Assembly (NCBI GenBank): GCA_963757395.1
Contig: CAVWRK010000003.1
Coordinates: 372,001-436,000 of the forward strand
Direction of reading: 5' to 3'
DNA length: 64,000 nucleotides
Origin: DATAOG01 sp963757395
GTDB taxonomy: Bacteria > Pseudomonadota > Alphaproteobacteria > Geminicoccales > Geminicoccaceae
Position 1 is the first letter of the stretch. Every line of letters begins with the position of its first letter. The translations under genes and the position numbers were made by a program. Of this stretch, positions 8,600-17,565 are shown in pieces. Below the pieces are notes generated by a model. It worked only from the letters and a program-made list of their open reading frames with translations, ran no database searches and was not told the DNA's origin.

Positions 8600-10349
8600 T
8601 CAGGTCTGGAACTCGTGGCGCAGACTCTGCCAGCCGGCGCTCCAATGCTCGGCCGGACGCGGGTAGCCGAGCAGATAGCCCTGCGCCTCGTCGCAGCCCT
8701 GCGCCCGCAGGAACGAGAGCTGCTCGGCGGTCTCGACGCCTTCGGCGACCACCCTCTTGTCGAGGCTGTGGGCAAGCCCGATGACGGCTCTGATGATCGA
8801 TTCGGAGACGCCGTCCTGGCCGATCCGCTGCACGAAGGACTGGTCGATCTTGATGCGCTGGCTGGGGAACTGCGTCAGATAGGCGAGCGACGAGAATCCG
8901 GTGCCGAAGTCGTCGATCGCCAACCCCACGCCAAGGCGCGCAATCTGCTCGAGCGCGAGACCGATCTCCGGGTCGTCCATGAGCACGTTCTCGGTCAACT
9001 CGAGCTCCAGCGCGCCCGGTTCGAGACCAAGAATTCGCGACGATCGTCCCGACCAGCTGCGCGACCTTGCGGTCCTGGAACTGGGCGCCGGAAACGTTGA
9101 CGGCAACCCGCACGCAAGCGCCGCTCGCCTGCCAGCGACGCGCCTGCCGGCAAGCTTCCTCCAGGACCCACTGGCCGATCGGATGGATCAACCCGGATCG
9201 TTCCGCGAGCGCGATGAAGGAGCGGGGTGGAACCGGCCCCGCATCGGGTCGATGCCAGCGCAGCAGGGCCTCGACGCCAACCACGCGTCCGCTCGTGATC
9301 TCGACCTGCGGCTGGTAGACCAGACCGAACTCTCCCTTGACGACCCCGCAGCGCAGAGCAGCCTCGAGATGCCCCTCCAGCTGGGCGACCCTGCCGGCCT
9401 CGGGATCGTAGAAACGGTAGCTCTGGCCGCCCGCCGTCTTGGCCCGGTATTGCGCGAGATCGGCGTTGCGCAGGAGGTCCTGCGCTGTGGTGCCGTCTTG
9501 CGGAAACAGCGCGATGCCGATGCTGGCCCCCGTCAGCACCTCGCGTCCAGCGATCTGAAAGGCCGAACACAGCACGTCAATCAGGCGCTTCGCCAACGCC
9601 TCGGCCTCGTTGCGGGTGCCGACCCCGGCCAGAACGACCACGAATTCATCACCCCCGAACCGGGCGAGGGTGTCGGCGGAGCGCGGGACCGTGCGCAGCC
9701 GTGCCGCAGCAGCCTCGAGCAACCGGTCGCCGGCGGCGTGCCCGAACGCGTCGTTGATCTGCTTGAAGTCGTCCAGGTCCAGGAGCATGACCGCGACGTG
9801 CGTGCCGTCCCGCCGCGCCGCATTGAGCGCGTGATTGAGCCGGTCCCCGAGCAGGATCCGGTTGGGAAGGCCGGTCAACAGGTCGTGGTGGGCCAGATGC
9901 TGCAGGCGCGCCTCGGCGCGCTTGCGGACCTCGATCTCGCTTTCGAGCAACCGGTTCACACGCTCGAGCTGGGCCGGACTACGCAGAGCGAGCGCGGTCG
10001 GCAGGATCGGAATCAGCGCGAACGCGGTCGCCAGCGAGATCATCGCGGTCGCCAGCTTCACCAGCCCCTCGACCCCGTAATTCGAGTTCCAGATGGTCCA
10101 GATGTTGAAGAGATGGGTGATGCCGCAGGCGGTGATGAACGCGCCGAACATCACGAACATCCAGGGGAACGGGACCTCGTCGCGGCGCTTGGCGACGAAG
10201 AAGACCAGGGTCGTCGGGATCATGAAGTAGGCGAGCGCGATCAGGCCATCCGCACCGACATGCAGCCAGACGATCTCGGGCAGCCAGAGATAGCAATAGC
10301 CGTGCGGCATGAAATCGGCGTCGATCCAACTCTGCAATGTGGAGAGCAT
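8600..10349 (-). pseudogene. Ethylene-receptor-type sensor / GGDEF / EAL protein, frameshifted in the EAL domain
   Basis: The N terminus has three membrane helices matching the ethylene-binding domain of plant ETR1 and cyanobacterial homologues: D34 (ADGLIALAYFMIP), Y41, I72, C75 and H79 (FGAFITACGITHLFNIWT), the last two being the copper(I) ligands in ETR1. A linker helix follows, then GGDEF (DLDDFKQINDAFGH, RFGGDEF, RxxD site RSAD), then EAL (VGVEALLRWHRP). Near base 9020 the frame changes: homology stops after GTIVAN and resumes one frame over at LEPGALELELTENVLM, continuing through DDFGTGFSSLAYL, KIDQSFV, VAEGVET to EFQT at 8600. Total length 1750 bases leaves remainder 1, consistent with a single inserted base. 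Without the indel it would be a 583-residue c-di-GMP turnover protein. ATG at 10349 is the start. Confidence 0.82.
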
Positions 10350-10804
10350 GGGCCTTCCCCCGATATCAACCGCAAACGACGATCGCCATTTGAGCCACTC
10401 TAGCGGCTACCGGCACAACTATCTAGCGTTGAGAGTGAGGTGCAGAGACCAACTTTTGCGCGCCTGGCGAGCTCCGTTCATCGATGACGGTCGATGCCGC
10501 AGTCGAGCTCGTCGGCAACGGGGGAGCGGATGTCGGACGCTGTCTTTGCGATGGGGCGCGCCTGCGGCCGCCGCGACCCTTGGTCGGATGCCGGCCGCAG
10601 AGCGTCGCCGTCTCCAAGCCCGATGCCGGCCGGTCGCGGCGCCCGTGCTGGCCCTTGCTGGCGCCTGGCGATCCGGTGTAAGGACGCCTTAACCTGAAGA
10701 TAGCCATGGTTCCGGATCGTGCCAGGCGGCGCGCCGGCCGCGCCGACCAGCGATCATCCGGCGTCGCCGCCGACACCGGCGTCGCCCCCGAACCGAGGAG
10801 CCAG
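10350..10804. other. Intergenic region between the GGDEF-EAL gene and gmd
   Basis: 455 bases between divergent genes. Reading frames here have no recognisable similarity and I do not call a gene. It must hold the promoters for the leftward GGDEF-EAL gene and for the rightward polysaccharide operon. A Shine-Dalgarno GAGGAG precedes the gmd start by 4 bases. I see no convincing terminator or repeat. Confidence 0.5.
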
Positions 10805-11869
10805 ATGTCAGCCAGGGTCGCCTTGATCACCGGAGTCACCGGCCAGGACGGCGCCTATCTCGCCGAGCTGCTGCTCGCCAAGGGCTATGTCGTGCACGGC
10901 GTCAAGCGGCGCGCCTCGTCGTTCAACACCGGCCGGGTCGACCACCTCTACCTCGACCCGCACGAGCACGAGACGCGCTTCTTCCTGCATCACGGCGACC
11001 TGACCGACGCCACCAACCTGATCCGCCTGGTGCAGGAGACCCAGCCCGACGAGATTTACAATCTCGCCGCCCAAAGCCACGTCCAGGTCAGCTTCGAGAC
11101 CGCCGAGTACACCGCCAACGCCGACGGCCTGGGCACGCTGCGCCTGCTTGAGGCGATGCGCATCCTCGGCATGGGCGAGCGGGTACGCTTCTATCAGGCC
11201 TCGACCTCGGAGCTCTACGGCAAGGTCCAGGAAGTGCCGCAACGCGAGACCACGCCCTTCTATCCCCGCAGCCCCTACGCGGCCGCCAAGCTGTACGCGT
11301 ACTGGATCACGGTCAACTACCGCGAGGCCTACGGCTACCACGCCTCGAACGGCATCCTGTTCAACCACGAGAGCCCGCTGCGCGGCGAGACCTTCGCCAC
11401 CCGCAAGATCACGCGCGCGGTCGCGGCGATCGAGCTCGGCTTGCAGGAGCGGCTCTACATCGGCAATCTCGACGCCCAGCGCGACTGGGGCCACGCCCGC
11501 GACTACGTCGACGGCATGTGGCGGATCGTGCAGCAGGACCAGCCGGACGACTACGTGCTGGCGACCGGCGAGACCCACAGCGTGCGCGAGTTCATCGAGC
11601 GGGCGTTCGCCTGCATCGACCGCACGATCGTCTGGCGTGGCCAGGGTGTCGATGAGACCGGCATCGACGGCCGCACCGGCAAGGAGCTGGTCAGCGTCGA
11701 TGCCCGCTACTTCCGACCGACCGAGGTCGATCTGCTGCTCGGCGATCCGAGCAAGGCGCGGGCCAGGCTCGGCTGGCACCACCAGGTCACCTTTCCCGAG
11801 CTGGTGCGCGAAATGGTCGAGGCCGACCTCGTGGCGGTCGAGCGCGAAGGACGCAACGGCCTCGACTAG
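10805..11869 (+). CDS. gmd: GDP-mannose 4,6-dehydratase
   Basis: 354 residues, full length. Short-chain dehydrogenase fold with TGVTGQDGAYLAELLL (NADP-binding), VKRRASSFNTGRVDHLY, the Gmd signature LAAQSHVQVSFETAEYTA, YQASTSELYGKVQE and the catalytic YxxxK in RSPYAAAKLYAYW; HESPLRGETFATRKIT is also typical. It converts GDP-mannose to GDP-4-keto-6-deoxymannose, the first step to GDP-L-fucose. The next gene, 24 bases downstream, is the fucose synthase, so the pair makes GDP-L-fucose for the exopolysaccharide genes that follow. The ATG at 10805 with GAGGAG upstream is preferred over an upstream in-frame start at 10706, which adds an unrelated extension. Confidence 0.97.
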   Translation: MSARVALITGVTGQDGAYLAELLLAKGYVVHGVKRRASSFNTGRVDHLYLDPHEHETRFFLHHGDLTDATNLIRLVQETQPDEIYNLAAQSHVQVSFETAEYTANADGLGTLRLLEAMRILGMGERVRFYQASTSELYGKVQEVPQRETTPFYPRSPYAAAKLYAYWITVNYREAYGYHASNGILFNHESPLRGETFATRKITRAVAAIELGLQERLYIGNLDAQRDWGHARDYVDGMWRIVQQDQPDDYVLATGETHSVREFIERAFACIDRTIVWRGQGVDETGIDGRTGKELVSVDARYFRPTEVDLLLGDPSKARARLGWHHQVTFPELVREMVEADLVAVEREGRNGLD

Positions 11870-11893
11870 CAGGCCGGACGAGAGAGGGACGGC

Positions 11894-12868
11894 ATGAGCA
11901 ACCCGGTCGGCAGCATTCCGGTGATCTATCCGCTCGCCGGCAAGCGGGTCTGGGTCGCGGGCCACCGCGGCATGGTCGGCAGCGCGCTGGTGCGCCGGCT
12001 CGAGCGGGCAGACTGCGAGCTCCTGTCCGCGACCCGCCAGGAATGCGACCTCGGCCGCCAGGACCAGGTCGAGCGCTGGCTGGGCAAGGCGCGCCCCGAG
12101 GTCGTGATCGTGGCCGCGGCCAAGGTCGGCGGCATTCTCGCCAACGACAGCTATCCGGCCGAGTTCCTGTACGACAATCTGATGATTGAGGCGAACGTCA
12201 TCCACACCGCCCGCCGGGTCGAGGTCGAGAAGCTCCTGTTCCTCGGTTCCAGCTGCATCTACCCCAAGCTCGCGCCGCAGCCGATGCCGGAAGACTGCCT
12301 GCTCACTGGATCGCTCGAGCCGACCAACCAATGGTACGCGATCGCCAAGATCGCCGGCATCAAGCTCTGCCAGGCCTACCGGCGTCAGTATGGCTGCGAC
12401 TTCATCAGCGCGATGCCGACCAACCTGTACGGTCCGGGCGACAACTACGACCTGATGTCCAGCCACGTCGTGCCGGCGATGATCGCGAAGATGCACGCCG
12501 CCAAGGCAAAGGGCGCCGAGGAGGTCGAGATCTGGGGCACCGGCCGGCCAAGGCGCGAGTTCCTGCACGTCGACGACCTGGCGGACGCTTGTGTCCATTT
12601 GCTCCAGGTCTACAGCGGCGAGCTGCACCTCAACGTCGGCTGCGGCGAGGACCTGACCATCGCCGAGCTGGCCGAGAAGGTCCGGGCGGTGGTCGGGTTT
12701 CGGGGCCGGCTGCGCTACAACAGCGAGCGGCCGGACGGCACGCCGCAGAAGCTGCTCGACACCGCCCGCCTGACGGCGCTCGGCTGGCGGCCGAAGATCG
12801 CCCTCGAGGCCGGACTGGCCGACGCCTACCGCTGGTATCGCGAGCGGGTGGTCGCCGCCGCCGCGTGA
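11894..12868 (+). CDS. fcl: GDP-L-fucose synthase
   Basis: 324 residues of the WcaG/Fcl family. NADP loop VAGHRGMVGSALVRRL, VAAAKVGGILANDSYPAEF, LFLGSSCIYPK (catalytic Ser/Cys region), WYAIAKIAGIKLC (YxxxK), PTNLYGPGDNYD and LHVDDLADACVHLL. It epimerises and reduces GDP-4-keto-6-deoxymannose to GDP-L-fucose using NADPH. It lies directly downstream of gmd and shares its operon; GAGAGGGACGGC upstream serves as the ribosome-binding site. Confidence 0.97.
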   Translation: MSNPVGSIPVIYPLAGKRVWVAGHRGMVGSALVRRLERADCELLSATRQECDLGRQDQVERWLGKARPEVVIVAAAKVGGILANDSYPAEFLYDNLMIEANVIHTARRVEVEKLLFLGSSCIYPKLAPQPMPEDCLLTGSLEPTNQWYAIAKIAGIKLCQAYRRQYGCDFISAMPTNLYGPGDNYDLMSSHVVPAMIAKMHAAKAKGAEEVEIWGTGRPRREFLHVDDLADACVHLLQVYSGELHLNVGCGEDLTIAELAEKVRAVVGFRGRLRYNSERPDGTPQKLLDTARLTALGWRPKIALEAGLADAYRWYRERVVAAAA

Positions 12869-12960
12869 CGCGGGCGGCGGTCGCCGCTGGTCCGTGACAG
12901 TCGGACTCCGCCGTGGTATGGCTCCGGCCGCGACGGCCACACGAAGGGTCCGCCACGCCC

Positions 12961-13911
12961 GTGAACGAAGCAACGCCTCCCTCGCGCGGCGCGCCGCCGG
13001 CGATGCGCGAGATCTCGATCCCGGGCCTGGTCCAGACGACGCGGCGCGGCATTTGGCTGTTGGTCGCGGTGATCATCGTCTGCGTGCTGGTGACCGCGAT
13101 CAACCTCAAGCTGCATCAACCGCAGTATGCCGCGACCATGACGGTCGCGCCGGCCGACACCGATTTCACCGCGGCCGGTCAGCTGGCCGGCGAGCTCGAG
13201 CAGTTCGCCGGCCTGGCGACCTTGGGCCAGAGCGCGGGCAAGATCGAGCGCGCCTCCAACCTCGAGCGCTACGCCCAGCTGTTCGGATCGACCGCCCTCG
13301 CGGAGCGGCTGGAGGCGCAGTATCAGCTGTTGCGGGTGGTGTTCGCCGACGATTGGGACCCCGAGCGCCAGGCCTGGCGCCCGCCGCCCGGCCTCGGCGC
13401 CAGGCTCGAGCGGGCGGTGCTCGGCTTCTTCGGCTACCCGGCCTGGACCGAGCCGAACGTCGTCCGCCTGGCCCAGTGGCTCGGCGAGCACGTCGATGTC
13501 TCGCGCCTCGGCAACAGCTCGCTGTTTCAGATCGAGATCACCGACCGGCGCCGGGCCTTCGCGGTCTCGCTGATCGACATGGCGCACCACACCGCGGACG
13601 AGTTGTTGCGCGAAGGCGCGCTCCACCGGGTCAGTGGCCAGATCGCGCAGCTCGAGAGCGATTTGACCAAGGCCCCGGTCCCGGCCCGCAAGCAGGCCCT
13701 GGAGGCGATGCTGGCCGAGCAGTATCAGGCCCAGGTGTGGCTCCAGGTCGACCAGCCGTACGCCGCCCAGATCGTGGTCCCGGCGATGGCGAGCGCGACG
13801 CCGAGCTCGCTCAACCCGCTTCTGGTGCTGGCCATGGCGGTCGTGGTGGGCGCGATCCTCGGGCTGTTCGCCGTCTTCCTGCGCGACGCGTTGCGTGCGC
13901 CGCCGCCGTGA
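12961..13911 (+). CDS. Wzz-like polysaccharide co-polymerase (chain-length determinant family)
   Basis: About 316 residues. A short cytoplasmic N terminus precedes transmembrane helix 1 (GIWLLVAVIIVCVLVTAINL). A large periplasmic, partly helical region follows, containing LEQFAGLATLGQSAGKIERASN and LESDLTKAPVPARKQALEAMLAEQ. A second helix (LLVLAMAVVVGAILGLFAVFL) ends at a short basic tail. Two helices flanking a coiled periplasmic domain is the PCP/Wzz layout; there is no kinase domain. It follows fcl and would set polymer length. The start is uncertain: GTG 12913, GTG 12961 and ATG 13003 are all in frame; I prefer 12961 because the upstream extension is Arg/Pro-rich and unlike the family. 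Confidence 0.7.
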   Translation: MNEATPPSRGAPPAMREISIPGLVQTTRRGIWLLVAVIIVCVLVTAINLKLHQPQYAATMTVAPADTDFTAAGQLAGELEQFAGLATLGQSAGKIERASNLERYAQLFGSTALAERLEAQYQLLRVVFADDWDPERQAWRPPPGLGARLERAVLGFFGYPAWTEPNVVRLAQWLGEHVDVSRLGNSSLFQIEITDRRRAFAVSLIDMAHHTADELLREGALHRVSGQIAQLESDLTKAPVPARKQALEAMLAEQYQAQVWLQVDQPYAAQIVVPAMASATPSSLNPLLVLAMAVVVGAILGLFAVFLRDALRAPPP

Positions 13912-13944
13912 GCGCCGGCGCGCGCCCGGAACGCGACCGCTGGC

Positions 13945-15420
13945 CTAGGCCGGGCGGCCAAGCGCCTGCCGAAGTTCGGTCGCGAGCTCACGGAACGCGT
14001 CCAGCGACAGGCTCGCCCAGGCCGTGATGCCGAGCCGTCGGCGCACGATCCAGGTCATGATCAGGTTGTAGGACGCGAGGGATGTGCTGACGACCACGGC
14101 AATCCCAAGCATCCCGAAAGGCGCCGCGACCAGGTAGATACCGACGATCGTGAGCACGGCGGCCAGGGTGCTGGCGATCATCACGTCGCGCTGGTGACCG
14201 GTCATGGTCAAGGCGATCCCGCAGGAGCCGAAGGCCACGTTCGCGAGCTGGCCGAGCGCGAGGCAGACCATCACGGGATAGCCGGCGCGATAGGCGTCCG
14301 TGAACAGGAGCGCCAGCAGCCGGTCGCCGATCAGGACGAAGGCCAGGACGACCAGCAGCGAAGGCAGCACGGCCATCGTGGCGGCGGCCCGGATCACCCG
14401 CTCCAGGCGCGCCCGGTCGCCTCGGCTGTGCAGCTCGACGATCGCCGGCGCCAGGACCGCGTTCGACACCGCAAGCAGGGTTCCGACGATGACCGCCAGC
14501 CGGGACGCAGCGCCGTAGATCGCGACTTCCTCGGGCGGCCGGAACATGCCGAGCACCCAGAGATCGGCGCCGGCGGTGAACCAGACATTGACCCGCATCA
14601 GGAGGAACGGCAGGCCGTGGCCCAGCACCTCGGCGGTCCGCCAGCGGGCGCCGTAGCGACCGAGCCCCGCCATCCGGTGCCACAGCTGGCCGAGCGCGAG
14701 CGCCAGCACCAGGAGCGCCGCGCCGAGCGCCGCTACCATGATCGCGGTGAGGTCGCCGGTCCAGCCGGCCAGCCAGATCACGCCGAGCGCCAGCACCAGC
14801 AGCGCACGCTGCGCCAGGTAGTCGCTGAACGCCGAAGCGGCACGCAGGTCGTGGAAGCCGCGCAGGGTCTCCGCAATCACGTCGATCAGGGCGAAGGCCG
14901 GGACGGTGACCGCGAGGATCGGCAGCACCGCGCGCAGCACCCGACCGTCGTTCAGCGTCGTGGTCAGCCAGCGTCCCGGCCCGTCGGCGGTCGTGAGCGC
15001 CAGCAGCACGCCGCCGGCCAGGGTCACCAGCAGGGCGACCCGGATCGCGTGCCGTGCCGCCTCCGGCCGATCCAGAGCCAGCGCCGAGGCGACCAGCTTG
15101 ACCATCGGCCGCGCCAGGCCGACCTGGGCGAGGATGGCGAGCAAACCGATCAGGCGGACCGCGAGGAAATACGAGCCCACGTCGGCGGCCGCCAGCATCC
15201 GGGTCAGCAACATCGCCTGCAGCAGGCCGATCGGCAGAGCGATCGCGCGCGCCAACAGCGCCCAGCCCGCGCCACGAACTAGTCGTTGCCGGAGCGGACT
15301 GCGGATCGGATTGGCTGGGCTACCCCGAACAACCGGCGACTCGGGCTCTTCGCGCACTGGTTTCGCTGCACTGTTGCCGACGGCCCGCGCTCGCAGCCCC
15401 TCGCTCGACTGAGCGGCCAT
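13945..15420 (-). CDS. Wzx-type oligosaccharide flippase (MATE/MOP superfamily)
   Basis: 491 residues with about 12-14 hydrophobic helices, e.g. GAGWALLARAIALPIGLLQAMLL, LIGLLAILAQVGLARPMVKLV, IAMVAALG-type segments and LPSLLVVLAFVLIGDRLLALLF. The motif VNVWFTAGADLWVLGMF with EEVAIYGAASRLA is typical of polysaccharide flippases. It would flip lipid-linked repeat units across the inner membrane. It is transcribed opposite to the surrounding polysaccharide genes and is tail-to-tail with the Wzz-like gene (33 bases). The first 40 residues are polar and cytoplasmic; a later start is possible. Confidence 0.85.
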   Translation of the reverse strand: MAAQSSEGLRARAVGNSAAKPVREEPESPVVRGSPANPIRSPLRQRLVRGAGWALLARAIALPIGLLQAMLLTRMLAAADVGSYFLAVRLIGLLAILAQVGLARPMVKLVASALALDRPEAARHAIRVALLVTLAGGVLLALTTADGPGRWLTTTLNDGRVLRAVLPILAVTVPAFALIDVIAETLRGFHDLRAASAFSDYLAQRALLVLALGVIWLAGWTGDLTAIMVAALGAALLVLALALGQLWHRMAGLGRYGARWRTAEVLGHGLPFLLMRVNVWFTAGADLWVLGMFRPPEEVAIYGAASRLAVIVGTLLAVSNAVLAPAIVELHSRGDRARLERVIRAAATMAVLPSLLVVLAFVLIGDRLLALLFTDAYRAGYPVMVCLALGQLANVAFGSCGIALTMTGHQRDVMIASTLAAVLTIVGIYLVAAPFGMLGIAVVVSTSLASYNLIMTWIVRRRLGITAWASLSLDAFRELATELRQALGRPA

Positions 15421-15934
15421 TCATGCCGGATCGGGGGCCGGCGCGCAAGTGGGGCCCCAGCCCGCCCACAGCCCGCCCCCAAACCCGCCCGCAGCCCGCC
15501 CGCAGCCCGCCCCTTGCGCGGCCGGACCCTGATCCATTAGCTAGACAGCTCGGGCCCAAGCCGCCAGTGTGCCGCGGCAAGAGCATGGAGCGTGCCCCGC
15601 CGGCCGGCGGGGCTCCAGCACGCGCCAGACGAGGCAGCGTTGAACCAGGCGGCCAACGGATTCGGAAGCCACAGATGTCCGCATCGCCAACCCTGCCCAA
15701 TGAGATGGCGCCAGGTAGCTCCCAGTTGTTGCACCCGCATCCAGCGGAAATCTGCTGCCGCGGCTACCGGGAACGCGGCGCCTCGGCCCGGCTCGAGACT
15801 TCCGATCGCCATTCGCCGCAGCCAGGAGCCGGCGTCCCGGCGATCCCCGGCACACTCCCCGGTTGGTTCCACGACCAGTTCCTTCCGGCATACGTCAGTC
15901 TCATCGCCCTACCGGATCCGGGTTGAGGTCCCTG
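15421..15934. other. Non-coding stretch between wzx and the first sulfotransferase
   Basis: 514 bases without a gene I can support. Small frames on both strands have no family resemblance. The left part holds a Pro/Ala-codon-like G+C tandem repeat (see separate entry). The right part (about 15540-15930) has more balanced composition than its surroundings, similar to the adjacent sulfotransferase gene. Promoters for the divergent wzx and sulfotransferase genes should lie here. Confidence 0.45.
15458..15527. repeat. Short imperfect tandem repeat, unit about CCCGCCCGCAG
   Basis: Five or six imperfect units of CCCGCCC plus A/C/G-rich spacers (CAGCCCGCCCACAG, CCCGCCCGCAG repeated) lie just upstream of the flippase start. 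The units are not perfectly periodic. Slippage-prone low-complexity DNA is the simplest explanation. Confidence 0.6.
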
Positions 15935-16729
15935 GTGCTCACTGCCGCCCAAAACAAGCTCGCGGCTTTGCTGAAATTGGCGGCGCCGGGCCGAACGCTC
16001 AAGGTGCTCGCCGACGATGTCTTTATCCTTTCGTATCCTCGATCCGGTAACACCTGGGTGCGATTTTTGTTGGCCAGTCTGATATCTGGGCACGTTGATG
16101 TCAGCTTTCTCAACATCGAGAAAATCGTCCCGGATATCTACCGGAATTCGGAACTGCGCCTACGTATGCTGCGCCGGCCACGAATTCTCAAGAGTCACGA
16201 GCATTTTGACGTTAGATATCGGCGTATCATTTACGTGGTCCGGGACCCACGCGACGTTTTGATCTCCTTCTACAACTACCAGATCATGATGAATCGGCTG
16301 AGTGAGCAGCATTCATTAGCCGACTATACCATGAGATTCTTAGAAGGCGGGGTGCCGTTTGGCTCTTGGGAGGACCACGTGCGAGGCTGGCTGACGGCAT
16401 GGGCGGGGCATGATGATTTCCTGTTGGTGCGCTACGAGGACTTGGATCGGGAGCCGATCCCGCAACTCGAGGGGATCGCGCGCTTCCTAGGTCTCGTCTG
16501 TGACCAGGCGGTTCTGGCGACGGCCGTCTCGCGATGCACGGCCGATGCCATGCGCAAGCTCGAGGTCAAGCAGTGGCAGCGATGGAAGCCGCTCAGGGGC
16601 AAGCGGCCGGACCGCCTGTTCGTCCGGGCAGCCACTGCCGGACAGTGGCGGCGAGAGTTGCCGTCGTCGCTCGCCAGGCAAGTCGAGGCCAAGTGGCGCC
16701 CGACCATGGCGCGCCTGGGCTATCGCTGA
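15935..16729 (+). CDS. Sulfotransferase family protein
   Basis: 264 residues. The PAPS 5'-phosphosulfate loop is FILSYPRSGNTWVRFLLASL near residue 30; the 3'-phosphate region is VVRDPRDVLISFYNYQ; and a conserved LVRYEDLDREPIPQLEGIARFLG segment follows, then EVKQWQRWKPLRGK. This is the Sulfotransfer_1 fold that moves sulfate from PAPS to a hydroxyl. Its place among glycosyltransferases suggests a glycan acceptor. GTG at 15935 has GAGG 6-7 bases upstream; an in-frame TTG at 15863 is less likely. Base composition is clearly less G+C-rich than the neighbours, hinting at separate acquisition. Confidence 0.85.
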   Translation: MLTAAQNKLAALLKLAAPGRTLKVLADDVFILSYPRSGNTWVRFLLASLISGHVDVSFLNIEKIVPDIYRNSELRLRMLRRPRILKSHEHFDVRYRRIIYVVRDPRDVLISFYNYQIMMNRLSEQHSLADYTMRFLEGGVPFGSWEDHVRGWLTAWAGHDDFLLVRYEDLDREPIPQLEGIARFLGLVCDQAVLATAVSRCTADAMRKLEVKQWQRWKPLRGKRPDRLFVRAATAGQWRRELPSSLARQVEAKWRPTMARLGYR

Positions 16730-16845
16730 TGGCCAGGAGCAATTTCGCCGTCGCAAGAGGCGGCGCGCGCCGGCAGCCTTGGCCTGTGGCGACGCCGGCG
16801 CGAAAGCGCTGGCTGGTAGCGTGCAGCTGAGTAGGAGCCGAACCT

Positions 16846-17481
16846 ATGAGAGGAGCTGGACTGGCAGGCAGGCTTTGGCTGCAGGCCCTCTGGTTGAAGC
16901 ATTCCCTGGACACCCACCTCGTGCCTTCTCTGGAGGAGCAGGAAAAGCGCGAGTTTCTGCTGACGCTGCTCCAGAGGCACGGGCTGTCGGTGTTCATCGA
17001 AACGGGTACCTATCTCGGACATACGGCAGCGTTCATGGCGCCGCACGTGGCCCGCTGCGTCACCGTCGAGCTGGATCCCGCCCTCCACGAGGAAGCGACC
17101 AGGCGATTGGCGCATCTTCAAAATGTGCAACCGCTTCTTGGCGATAGCGGCGACTCCCTGGCCGCAGTTCTGCAGACCGTCGACACGCCGGCTCTGTTCT
17201 GGCTGGATGCCCATTACGCTGGCGGCAGGACCGCCAAGGGGAGGGTGGACAGCCCGATTGAAGCAGAGCTGCAGGCGATTTTCGCTCATCCGATCCAATC
17301 CCATGTGATCGCAATCGACGACGCCCGCGCGTTCGTCGGTTTCGGCGGGTATCCTTCGATCTCGCGGCTGAGACGCCTGGTTGCCGACAAGTCGAACTAC
17401 AGCATGCGACTTCGAAACGACATCATCTGGCTGTATCGAGAGGTCAGATATAGCAAAGATGGCTGTGGTCAGGCAGGCTGA
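16846..17481 (+). CDS. Class I SAM-dependent methyltransferase-like protein
   Basis: 211 residues. Rossmann-like motifs: LSVFIETGTYLGHTAAFMAPH (motif I with Thr-Tyr-Leu-Gly in place of the usual GxGxG), VTVELDPALHEEATRRL (motif II acidic Asp), VQPLLGDSGDSL, PALFWLDAHYAGG and VIAIDDARAF. It resembles small methyltransferase-24-like proteins found in surface-polysaccharide loci. The substrate is unknown; O-methylation of a sugar is an inference from context. It sits between two sulfotransferase-domain genes on the same strand. Confidence 0.68.
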   Translation: MRGAGLAGRLWLQALWLKHSLDTHLVPSLEEQEKREFLLTLLQRHGLSVFIETGTYLGHTAAFMAPHVARCVTVELDPALHEEATRRLAHLQNVQPLLGDSGDSLAAVLQTVDTPALFWLDAHYAGGRTAKGRVDSPIEAELQAIFAHPIQSHVIAIDDARAFVGFGGYPSISRLRRLVADKSNYSMRLRNDIIWLYREVRYSKDGCGQAG

Positions 17482-17565
17482 TGCGGCCATGCTCCAGCCC
17501 GGTCCGGGCGGCCATGGCAGCTCGAGGGCCGTCGCAGGGAAACCCGCGTCCGGAGGGTCGATGTC

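Noticed and set aside
10706..10804. N-terminal extension of Gmd from an upstream start
   Set aside because: The extension is Arg-rich and unlike Gmd, whereas ATG 10805 has a ribosome-binding site and the normal start.
12913..12960. Longer Wzz-like protein from GTG 12913
   Set aside because: The extra residues are Arg/Pro-rich and not conserved in the family.
15458..15527. CRISPR or regulatory repeat array upstream of wzx
   Set aside because: Units are short, irregular and without unique spacers; simple low-complexity DNA is sufficient.
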